Notes under the pieces: model-generated
What the model was told of the DNA's origin: nothing
Seen by the model: only the letters and a program-made list of their open reading frames with translations
Databases searched by the model: none
Assembly (NCBI GenBank): GCA_035578175.1
Contig: JAQMRL010000001.1
Location: forward strand, 60,969,553-61,033,552
Source: Catonia carolina
Taxonomy: Eukaryota > Arthropoda > Insecta > Hemiptera > Achilidae
Length of the DNA: 64,000 bases
Direction of reading: 5' to 3'
Shown: positions 32,026-42,176 of the stretch, piece after piece
Layout of the letters: the number at the start of each line of letters is the position of its first letter
Numbering within the stretch: the first letter of the stretch is position 1
Made by a program: the position numbers and the translations under genes

Positions 32026-33033
32026 CATCTGAATTGCTTTTAAACTCATAAGAAGTAAAGGGTTAGTTACTAAACTAATGTATGTGTGTCAAAATTCAAA
32101 TATAGGAATAATGCCTATATTCTACAGAATATTACAGCCACCGACTTTACTATATGAAGAAAGACAACTGAACGGACAATTATTGTACCTGTACATAAAT
32201 CGATCACAATTTAATGGTTTGATCAATTTTTATTTAATTCTGTGTAAATTAATTAATATTAGTATACCTATGTATTACTATTATTTTTACAGCATAAGTA
32301 CTGTTTCAAAAACTAAAACTTTTGATGTACCGGAATGTAGTATCTTCCAACAGAACGAAAGTTTTAAAAATAAAATGAAAATAAGGAGAGAAAAACTCCC
32401 AAGAAAGATATAATTATAAATCCGAACAAATATGAGAATGCAGAATATACACGTAAGTTAAGAAGTAATAAAGTGATGTATGGAAAAAATAACATAGAAA
32501 ATGTAACAGACCCTGTGACAAAAATAAAAACTTAGTGGTAGGGTCAGTGGCGGAGCGTATAACAGCTTACTGTTGATAAATAAAAAGTTGAATTCCACTC
32601 ACCTTAGAAGTCCTGCAACTTACCAGCTGGTACCAGTGGCTTTTCGCTGAGTGGTGAGCTGCCAACGATCTTGAAGTGGACTATGCAGTACGTTTCGCCA
32701 AACTAATGGGTGACTAAGAGAGTGTTACTGTACTTACATTTGACAATACAATACTACCTACAATACATCTACATTTATTATTGCCCATATCATATTATTA
32801 TACTACCTACATTTAAATCACCTTACTTCATGATTAACATTTTTATCGTACAAATCTCAAATAGTTATATACAATTAATTTTAAATTTCAAAATCACTGT
32901 CTTTTTCAATGTTGCTTTAATTGTAGCCAAAGTAGGCAAAATTTTTTCACTTTGGTAAAATTTATGTACTACCCGCCTAACAAAACACTTATCAAAGTGG
33001 TCTATCTCAGTCACTAGGCGCTTCCTCTTTTTC
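32026..33033. other. No confident gene
   Basis: An acceptor-like TTATTTTTACAG at 32292 is followed by an open run to TAA at 32413 (KTKTFDVPECSIFQQ...). It could be a terminal exon but lacks a partner and any known domain. The rest is AT-rich. Confidence 0.2.
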
Positions 33034-33390
33034 TTAACTGCAGTTCGAAATAACACCTCCCTTTACCAGAAATAATTTCTTGATTTCTTTGTGAATGTTT
33101 TTGACTGTAGCCACAGGAACTCCACAAGCTGCCGCTTTTCTGTTATGACACTGATGATCAGACATAACAAATTCACCCGATTGTTTGTAATGTTTCGATT
33201 CTTTTTTCATCAAGCGATTTACATTTGAAATAATTTCTCGCGCCTGACTATGGAGTTTTTTACCAAGTTTGGACCTAATAGTTTGTGTTTCCATATTTTT
33301 TTTATAACTACGCGTCAACTCAAAACGTTTAATATAAATGAAAAAAAGGAAGTGAAATAATGGTTTGCATGCTTCCTTTACCGAATTCAA
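33034..33390 (-). pseudogene. Transposase N-terminal (HTH) fragment
   Basis: The - strand peptide contains METQTIRSKLGKKLHSQARE, IISNVNRLMKKES and AAACGVPVATVKNIHKEIKK. The last part is a helix-turn-helix like those at the N-terminus of insect IS630-type transposases of the form ...AAxxxGVSxxTVxxIxKE. No catalytic domain follows. The residues before METQ are non-coding repeat sequence shared with 58778-59055, so the true start is probably the METQ methionine near 33293. Confidence 0.5.
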
Positions 33391-33595
33391 ACAAAGGCTA
33401 ATTATTTATCAGAACCAAGTTCAATGCACGCATTAAGAAGTTACATAACAGGACGTGTGTCACAGCAAACAAGAGATTAATCGGTGACTAATATTGTTTT
33501 GACTACAGCCGGTGGGCAATATTGTCCCCCGCGAGCGTCCTCTCTGTCGAACGTCATAGCGATCACTCCAACAAAAGAACTGTAATTGCGCGGTT
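33309..33595 (-). repeat. Transposon end sequence, copy 1
   Basis: Closely similar, over about 280 bases in the same orientation, to 58778-59055. Shared phrases: ACGCGTCAACTCAAAACGTT, GGTTTGCATGCTTCCTTTAC, CAATGCACGCATTAAGAAGT, TTGTCCCCCGCGAGCGTCCT. It adjoins the HTH fragment and is likely the 5' non-coding end of that transposon family. Confidence 0.8.
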
Positions 33596-36500
33596 AGTTT
33601 TCGGAGTATTTCCAGCGCGTTAAATCACTGCGACGCGTGAATTAATGGTAATCTGTGTAGCGGAATATTATTATTATTGAGTTTCTAAAGCACAGCATTA
33701 GCGATCGCGGTTAAGACCGGATGGAAAAGCGTGAACAACAAGTAGCGGCTGTTCGCGTATCTAGTAAGCGGGCGACTGTCCAGTTCAGTTTAAAACTTTT
33801 TTGTATGTGCAGGTAGAAATGAATCCTCATTGATTAAGACCGATAAATGATATCTTACAATAGTGCACAAAAATAAACTGATGAATTGAATAAAACTAAA
33901 CATAAAATTTATATAGTCCCAAACACTTAGTTTTATGAACATTTAGAATTAAACATAAAATATTAATGAAACAGTTAATCGATAGGTGCAAAAATTGTAA
34001 AATATAGAACGAAAAGTTCGTATAAGCTGAAACAGATACGAAGGAGATGAAGGTATTAGATAGCATAGAGGATGAATTAAGAAAAAAGGTTAAAGAATTT
34101 GAGGGTTCAAGAGAAGGTGAAGATAACAATGATAACAAGAAATACTCAGAAGAAAGGATAAAAGAGTTCAGTGAAAACGTATAAAAGGCTGGCAAAACAC
34201 AAAAACATATCAATAAAAAGAGAAAATATCAAGCGTGAGAAAAAAATGTTTTAAAATGGTCTATAGTAGGCCGAAACGATAATAGAAAAAAAGAAGAGTA
34301 GTTACTCGTTAAATATGACTGGCCTTCCATTTTCTCTTATTCTTTCATTTTCAAGAATAAATTTTTTCTGTAATTTTATTTCTTTCTGTAATTTTTATTA
34401 CAATGGAATTTTAGTTCCATTTTATTGTTAACTCGGCGGTTCTCATTAACTCGTTTTACAATACTGCTAGTCTTTAGGCTTTATTTTTCTCACATTGTAT
34501 TACGTGAACTGTCCATCCTATTCCCTGGGAACTTTCTGGCTTAACACTGTTATTTTTCTGATGTGAAACCCTTAGTTTGCACTTTTTACCTGGGAAATTA
34601 GAAAAATACTTTATTTTTCTAGTTTATTTCCAAGAACCTTTCCCTTTCCCCTCCTGCAGGCTGTAAGTTTTTCTCAGCAAATACCGCATTTCCTATAACC
34701 AATCATAACTTTCGTTACGTATCCTCTAGGTTCTTTCCGATCCTGATAGGTCAATACCACCACAATTTCGATACTAGTTTCGGTCAGGTATGTGTTTGTT
34801 AGAAATTACACCGTTCATTTTCTTTCGTTGCATGGTTTCGAGCTACTAGTGGTAACCTGAATTGAAAATAAAAAAGTATATATACTATACGTTTCATTAA
34901 ATTAAGTTCAAAAAAATAAAATAATCATAAGGCGTAAAAAAAGAAACTATTTAAATATTAATAGATATAAGAAATGCATTTTTTAAAAATTGTTAAACTA
35001 TTTAAATGTTAGTCATTAAAGATGCATCAAAAAGAATTAATTAACATTAAAAAAATAGGGTAAAGTTAATTTGAATAGTTCAATATAGGCTAAGTTATTT
35101 AGCGAATTTAATTTTAGGTTAACCATGGTTTAGTTTTAATTAGAAGTAAATGTTTCGTTAGGCGCTTATATTTTATGTTTTGTGAGTTAGTTAATTTTTA
35201 AAGGTATAAAATCAGTTTTTTTTCTAAATTAATAATAATAATGAACCAGCAAAATTTTTCTTTAAAACATAATTTATACATTTTCTTATTGTTAATTTTT
35301 TTTAAATTCTTTTAAGTGTATTAGGTTTTAAATTTATAAAAAATAACTTGTATTTTGTAAACATAAAAAGATATCCATTGTAACTTGTACTCAAATGACA
35401 ATATTTTATTTAAAAAAAACATTAAAAAATTAATTAACTTCAATTAAAATGCCTCATAAATTATTGAAATATGAATTATGTCTAGTTAAGTTAGTTGTAA
35501 TTGATTTAATAAAGCTGAGCGTTCAAATCAGCTAACAAAATTTATGGTGAGGGGGGGGGGAATTTTATAGTTTAAAATTAGGAAATAGGATTCTGGCTCT
35601 TGCGGGATTGGGACTGGGACTTCAAAGGAGGTAATGTATTTTAAGAAGTTACTCGTGGATGAAAATTTATATTAAGGGACAAGTGGGTTTAAGAGCGGCA
35701 CTTTTCTTTTTTTTGTTTTTCAGTGGCCTTTTTCAGTTATGTGGGAGTTTTATTGCCTTGAGGAGGGGAAGGCACGCACCGTACTTAATGTGGACAAATG
35801 GTACAATTTTAGGTAGGGGTTAGTTTATGATTTTAGGGGAGACGAAAAGGGTAGAGTTTGGCATAATCACCGGCCTTTTATTTTCTAAGTGTTTAATAAT
35901 TTAAAATGGCGGCTCTTTTCACCGTAGTGGAGTGATTATGCATAGGAACATGGGGACTACTACCAACTGGGGGGCGTGAGTCATACAAGTAGATGAAGGG
36001 GCATGGGTATATAAGAGGAATACAGGGCGGAATAAAAATGTGGCAACTCAAAATTTTGATAAGTGGGTCATACTGGAATTTAGATAAAGTCGTGGAATGG
36101 TAATGGCATAAAGACTTCGGGCGGATGTGGGTATGAACCATATCTCGCCTGAATTTTATTTGCAGATATGAGAGCTCGAAACACTAAAGCATCTGACTTT
36201 CAGTGCATTCTTTTAGAATTATAAATATATACAAATTAGTACACTCCAACGTGTACCCATATAGTTCACCGGAAATCAACTAATTGCGATATGGTAGCAT
36301 AACTAGTCTAAAACTGAAGATTTGAATTAAACACATTTTTTGTGTTACATGAATGGATTATTGGATATTGGATTCCGTGAACTGAATACCTTTGTGCCTT
36401 CACTCGTAATTCCACAAGCGAGAGTACTTTTAAGGACCCAACATGTTGCTCAACATCTGAGCTCGTCAAGAGAAACCTTTCTAGTTGGAAAGTTATAAAC

Positions 36501-36778
36501 CGCCCTTATCAATGTGTCCTCCGTAGTTAGTCAGTTTTTCAGAAGGTTTCTAGTTTTATCCTAAAAATTCTGTGGTGGAGGCCTAATCCTAGAAGTATCG
36601 CAATACAAATACTAAGTATTAGTATTACTAATATTAATACTAATACTAAGTATCGATATATGTACTAATAAAACAGTTTTGGCTAAGAGGGGCCGCCTTT
36701 GTTAAGGGTAACCTTCAGTTTTAAGGTATTGTTAGGTTACAGTAGACCTACCTGGTAAGTTTATGTTTTTTTTTTCAG
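33596..36778. other. Long stretch with no gene seen
   Basis: AT-rich for most of its length. From about 35550 to 36140 the + strand is unusually G-rich. Inside that part, AAAATGGCGGC at 35904-35914 is a canonical YY1/Pleiohomeotic site, and TATATAAGAGG near 36009 resembles a TATA box, but no transcript can be attached. Around 36605-36660 there is an AT-rich stretch of ACTAAT/ATTAGT inverted repeats. Confidence 0.3.
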
Positions 36779-36926
36779 GAATTTAGCTAACTACATGAAG
36801 GAGAATCACTTAACACCGTTTAATGACATGAAGGGTCATTTCTTCAACATACACCCAAAAATAATTAAATTTTTTTTAAATTTTTTAATATTTAATTTCA
36901 TCATTTATTTACATATAATATATTAG
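36779..36926 (+). CDS. Candidate terminal exon, unassigned
   Basis: A long pyrimidine run ending TTTTTTTTTTCAG (AG at 36777-36778) is followed by 48 stop-free codons from 36780, beginning NLANYMKENHLTPFNDMKGH, and TAG at 36924-36926. The first 28 residues look protein-like; the remainder becomes an AT-driven IIF-rich string, so a real exon might be shorter. No partner exon, domain or homolog is recognised. Confidence 0.2.
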
Positions 36927-37379
36927 ATTCTTGCACCAATATGATAGTTAATCATATATCTAAAAAACAGCTAAAATTTATTATCGTATTTGGAGACGAA
37001 AGTTTTCTGTCAAATTTCCGAAAGACTATATAAAATTCTTTTGACAGCCGTTAAAAATCTCTCAGCAAGATAAAATTAATAATTTCGTATGTAGAAGCAA
37101 TCTTTTTGTGACTAAACTTTTTTGGGATTAATGAAAAAATTAAAAAAAATTTTAGTGTACTATATAACATCGCATCAACAGCTCGGTTATTAGGGACTAC
37201 GATTTGACGATATTTATAAAATACGGTGGATTATGTAACTGTATTTAATACAGATATTTATGTATCTTGACGGAATAATTTAACAAGTTTCTTCAGTAAA
37301 AAAATAATATCTTAATTCAGTTTTGGACATTAGTAATTAGTTTTAAACAAATTCACTCTACTTTGTTTAATTTAGAATA

Positions 37380-37740
37380 AAGTAATTAGCCTATGATTTA
37401 GATACGACATTGAAAAGAAACATGACTTCCAAACGCTTCTACCACTTCTTGTCGTTGAAATGTTGGCTTCTAAGTACTTCTTTAATGGGTCCAAAAAGAT
37501 GGTAGCGACAAGGTGACTAGTCTGGTTAGGTTAGGTTAGGTGACTACAGGTTAGGTGTTCTAGCGGTTCCCATCTGCATGACGCCTAGCCTTGTCATGCA
37601 GAAGAATGACACTTCTGGTCGATTCCTTTTTCCTTTTCCTTGCAAATAATAATTTCGTGACAACTATTAATTCACAATAATATTGCGCATTAATCGTGGA
37701 GGAAATCAAAGTGAAAAACACCCTCAATAAGATATCGGAC
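37380..37740 (-). pseudogene. Mariner transposase fragment with TTAGG-like insertion
   Basis: On the - strand: STINAQYYCELIV, LLFARKRKKESTRSVILLHDKARRH (around the second catalytic Asp), then, after about 60 foreign bases, SPCRYHLFGPIKEVLRSQHFND, the region just after the third Asp. Where the family has its YSPDL block, the DNA instead holds GGTTAGGTTAGGTTAGG (37524-37540) and a second AGGTTAGGTG. Many lesions; no TIRs found. Confidence 0.7.
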
Positions 37741-38447
37741 CGCCTTAATATTGGCCTCGATTGTTGAATATTGGCCTTAATATTGGTCACACTCGATCTT
37801 TGGGTGGCTATTGTGGCTCTCGTACTCGACCGTTTCACTCCATCCAGAATTCTTTGTGCCAGCAAACCACGGGTTCTTAACAGGATGATTTTCGCGAAAT
37901 ATGCCTGTATAATATTGAAAAGGAAGTCTCCCCAACAGTATTTCATTAAATGAAAGCCATCAAAAAATGAAAATTTAACAGAAAAGAGCGGTTTTTGCCT
38001 TGCAAAAATTAATGTATATGTGTCTTTCGTAATGTGCTGGGAAAGAACGTAATCCAGAAACTCTGGCTTCACTACGGGCGTACGTGTAGGCTGAGAGAAG
38101 AAACAGGAGCCCAGCTACACATTTTTTGTATCCTGTACTGTCAGCGTAAAACAGGGTCTCAATACTTGGTCTTTGGGGGACAAACGAAGGTACACCACCG
38201 CAGGAAATGTCATAGGGGTTGTTGCCGTTTATAAGTAGCTACCCACGTACCGGATTTGCTTGAGGAATGTCTCAACGTGTGTGGCGATATCCTTGAGGCC
38301 GCGTCGGGCCGGACAGGCCGAAAAATCTTGAACGAAAACCAACCAGATTTTTGCCTTGAGGCAGGATTTTGCCAGTCTCTCGCTGCGCGTATTTGTTGAA
38401 GACAGTTCGCCTTGAGTATTTGTGAAGTGAGTGTCGTGTGCGTCATC
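37741..38447. other. No feature seen
   Basis: Moderately GC-rich in places (38280-38400). The long - strand ORF here is not coding by any motif. The last four bases before the LTR start lie in its TSD (ATAT, 38448-38451). Confidence 0.35.
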
Positions 38448-38451
38448 ATAT

Positions 38452-39216
38452 TGTAACAAGATCAAAGAAAAGACGGGATCGCTCGCGAATGTTCCAGAAT
38501 TCCATTCATAAAAATAATTAAGGAATAATAAAAATATCAACACACAATAGCAGCAATAAATTACAGTTTTAACAATAAAGGGTACGCCTATTATAAAAGG
38601 GTATTGTGTACAGCTATTTTTATGAAGTTGTTTATGAGGTTGTTTACGTTTTCTATTTACAATAGTTGACTTGATTAAATGGATTTTTCTAGCATTCATT
38701 AATAAAGAGTTATTTTTGTACTTCATGATTTCTCTACTTTGTTCTGGAACGATCTTTGTGAATGGTTATAAAAGGAGACCCCGAGCGCGGTCAGAGTCAG
38801 TATCCGTTTGATCTTCGACAAACGATTACCGGGTTTGTTATAGCAGGTTAACAATTCCGAGCATTGTTTGGTAAACGACTATTATACTGCCTTTGTTGTG
38901 TGTGTATTGTGTAAAGTCTTTTGTGAGTGTATTGTAAAGTTAATGTGTAAATTTTGTGAGTTCAGTTTGTGTTTTGTATGTTAGTGTAATCTATAAAAGT
39001 GATTGTAAGTACGCTAAGTAAGTTATTAAGTTATTTATTGTTTGTTATTTATCTTAAGTGAATTATTAAATCATTTATTGTATTTCTTAGTTATAATTAG
39101 TTTAATCATTTATTTTGTAATCTTTTAGTGAAATAAATATCTGTAATTGTAAACTTTAGTGTATTAATTATTTAATAACCTAGATCCCGAAACTGACCTT
39201 AGCAATAAGTGTCACA
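38452..39216 (+). mobile_element. Solo LTR, 765 bp, TSD ATAT
   Basis: A second copy of the LTR at 6533-7294 in the same orientation: TGTAACAAGATC at the start, AATAAGTGTCACA at the end, and ATAT at 38448-38451 and 39217-39220 as the 4-bp target duplication. TATAAAA at 38767 and TCAGT at 38797 repeat the core promoter. The different TSDs show two independent insertions, each reduced to a solo LTR. Confidence 0.92.
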
Positions 39217-39220
39217 ATAT

Positions 39221-39999
39221 TTTCCATCACGCCTCGAGAAATTTTATCAGAATTTATAAGAATATAATATGAGAATGAACTTGCTTGTGGCAAGTGAGTT
39301 CAAAGTACTACTACGATAGAAATAAATAGGAGGTTGCGTACGCAAAATTGTAAGAGAAATTGAATGAAGTGGATGCAATGGCAACAAAAGATGACGTAGG
39401 TACTCAAGAAAATAAACAATATCAGAAGCACTTTCCGAAAATAAAAGAAAAATTTCGTGAATCACTGAAGTCAGGAAAATCCTCAAGGCCAATCCTTGAG
39501 GAAAAATCCTTTCCGTGTGTGGGCTGACGTTCGGTACAGGAAATCCCGAGACTTTTTCCTTGAGAATTTCCTGAACGTGAATGGCTACCTTTATGGAGCA
39601 CCGTTTTATACCATCTACGTTACATTAGGATAGAAATGCGGCTGTTTGTTGTAGTCTTGAGAGGACTGTATTATTTGGATTTGGCTACCAATCTGCAGCT
39701 GTACGAGCTGTTAAATCACTCTTATTCAAAGTGTGCACTGAGTAAACTGGTGAAATATTATTAAGACATGATATAATAGATAGATATAATAGATTGGATT
39801 GTTAAAGTAATCATTATAATTTCCCTTATTATCTCACAACGCATTTATTCATAATGTTACATACATATAAGGAGAGATTAAAGTACTGCATGCCAAAGAT
39901 TGTAACCTATCGAAACCTACGTAGGCCAAATTCTTAATTTTATTACAATTTTTAATATTTAAATAAACACTCAAAGTTCTATTTACTCGTTGAAGATAC
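39221..39999. other. No gene; near-palindrome at 39480-39505
   Basis: AT-rich. A near-palindrome TCCTCAAGGCCAATCCTTGAGGA lies around 39480. No exon or element end is seen. Confidence 0.35.
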
Positions 40000-40010
40000 T
40001 AAATGTTAAT

Positions 40011-42168
40011 GTCGTCGTCGTCGTCTTCATGGATTAGGCTATTCAAGCCTGTTCCGGCGTCCATCTTTTCCTCGGCCTACCAATATTTCTCTTTCCGATT
40101 GGTTTATAGAGCAGCGCAGATCGAGGGAGGCGGTCTTGTGACATTCTTACAACATGATCTGACCAATTTTTCCTGTAGGTTCTCAATATGCTCAAGAGTG
40201 GCTGGGCATCACACTCTCTCCTTATCTCCTCATTTCGGATTCTATCCTGTCTTGTACAAACTTTCACCTGCCTCAGGAATCGAATTTCTGCTGCCTGAAT
40301 TTTTTATTCTTATTTCTTTGTAAGGACCCATGTCTCGCTTCCATAAGTCAATGCCGGGATCGCCATTACTTTATAAAATTTGAGCAGGGTGTTCTTTCTA
40401 GCTCTACTCCTGAGGGATCGGTTTATTGCCCCACATATCATGTTGAACCTCGATATTTTTTGTTGAGGATCCCTGTCATAATCATGCGTTATGTCACATC
40501 CCAAGTATTTAAAATTTGACACTTGCTCCAAGATTTTGTTTTCGACTACTATTTTAAATCTTATAGGCCATTTTCCACGAAAAGCAATGACTTTTGTTTT
40601 TCCTGCTGCTATTTTCATATTAAAGTATTTGCTTATGAGGCCGAGCCTATGCATCGCAACTTGCAGCTTGTCCTCAGATTCCTGTATGATTACAGTGTCG
40701 TCAGCAAACATTAAATGGTTCAGGTAAGTACTTCGGGTGAGAGAACCACCCTTGTCGACTTGGTGCTGCCACACAAACATAAGCTCGTTCACATAAATGT
40801 TGAACAAGGCAGGTGAAATTGTACATCCCTGTTTCACTCACTTATTTGTCATTATTCTGTCCGTTAATTTTCCATCCTTCAGAGTAATCCTTATTGATGT
40901 TTTATTGTATAAATTTCCAATGTTGCTAATCAGATGTTTAGGGAATCCATACTTTGTCATTATGTTCCAGAGCAGCTCTCTATCCACATTATCGAAGGCT
41001 TTCTCCCAGTCAACGAATGCCATGTGGGTTTCACAATTGTGTTCTCTGCGTTTCTCAATAATCATTTTCAGTGTAAACACTGCATCAATGCAGGATCTTC
41101 CTTTCCTGAAACCCATTTGAATTTCTTGTAGTAGAGATTCAGTAATAGCCTGCAATCTCCTTGCTAGGATCGAAGCATATAGTTTGTATGCTGTATCTAG
41201 AAGACTTATTCCTCGATAATTTCCTGGGTTTGATCGACCGCCTTTTTTAAATATTGAGATCACCTTCGACATCATCCACTCTTGTGGCACTGCATGATTT
41301 TTCCAGCAACTATTAAATAAATGCAATAACCGCAAGTGAAGTAGCACTCCTCCATATTTTAAAAGCTCCATATTTAGACCATTAAGTCCTGCTGCTTTCC
41401 GATTTTTAGAGGCCTTAATTGCTGCTTGTAGCTCTGTCATGTCAATTTGATCTACTTGACAAGAAACACATTCAGTGGGAATAGTATTTTCATTTTTTCC
41501 ATTATCAAACCATAATTTTTTATAGTGATCAATCCATTCATTTGCTTCCACACAACCTATTTCTACAAGCTCTCTATTTTGTTTTTGCATCATCCTCATG
41601 AATTTGAAAGCCAGCTCCTGTCTTCCATGGAGATCTTCTTCAACCGTATTGATGTATCTCTCCCATGATTCCTGGTGTGCCCTTTTCATCACCTGCTTTG
41701 CTTGATTTCTAGCTCTATTATAAGCTGCTTTATTTCCCGCAGAAGGGTCGTTAAGATAGATCTTGTACAATCTCTGCTTTTCTTTGACAAATTTTTCTGT
41801 CTCTTCATTCCATATTCTTGGACTTTTCTTCCTAGAAATCCTTCTCTTTGTTCCCAGGGCCTCCATGGCACTCATTTTTATAGCACTGGATATATTCTTC
41901 TATTCAATATCAATATCCTCTGTGGTTGGATTAGATACCAGCCTGTTCATGAGACGTTGTTGATAGAGGTTCCTAATACTTTCATCTCTCAACAGCGACA
42001 CCTTGAAAGTTTCATCAGTTGGGTTCTGGTTCTGATTTCTGCTCAACTTCTTTTTCCATCGCTTATACAAATCCATCTTCCCAACTAGTAAGTAGTGATC
42101 TGTGTGAAAATCTTGTCCTCTGAAAACTCTCACATCTCTCACCTGGGCTGCCAATGTGTTAAATGTGT
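40011..42168 (-). mobile_element. 5'-truncated LINE with (GAC)n tail
   Basis: A non-LTR retrotransposon in - orientation. Its 3' end is the trinucleotide tail GACGACGACGAC (40011-40025 on the + strand as GTC repeats). TAAATGTTAAT at 40000-40010 and TAAATGTTTAAT at 42169-42180 look like a target duplication with a one-base difference. The 5' end is truncated inside the endonuclease, and the right TSD overlaps the outer edge of the large palindrome. Confidence 0.82.
40043..42154 (-). pseudogene. LINE endonuclease tail plus reverse transcriptase, few lesions
   Basis: Starts within the endonuclease (RGQDFHTDHYLLVGKM, the Asp-His end of the EEP domain). The RT has NYRGISLLDTAYKLYASIL, GFRKGRSCIDAVFTLK, AFVDWEKAFDNVDREL (first catalytic Asp), VKQGCTISPALFN, FADDTVIIQES (catalytic pair) and YLGCDITHDYD, YGSETWVLTKK. 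The C-terminal tail has IGKRNIGRPRKRW. Lesions: TAG between 41876 and 41899, TGA at 40838-40840 just before VKQGC, and a frameshift with stops near 40300. The frame is otherwise open for over 600 codons, so insertion was fairly recent. It is related to the LINE at 50760-52620. Confidence 0.9.
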
Positions 42169-42176
42169 TAAATGTT

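Noticed and set aside
32293..32413. A terminal exon after an acceptor-like site
   Set aside because: No partner exon in phase and no recognised domain; AT-rich coding-like strings are frequent here.
34047..34184. A 45-codon Lys/Glu-rich + strand ORF
   Set aside because: Low-complexity composition, no splice sites or homology recognised, short.
37524..37540. A telomere or chromosome end
   Set aside because: Only three contiguous repeats, embedded in a transposase remnant with unique DNA on both sides.
37560..38072. The full 170-residue - strand ORF as a host gene
   Set aside because: Its end is a recognisable mariner fragment (INAQYYCEL, ILLHDKARRH); the rest has no motif.
38229..38726. A 165-residue - strand ORF
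   Set aside because: It runs antisense across the boundary of a solo LTR, so it is fortuitous.
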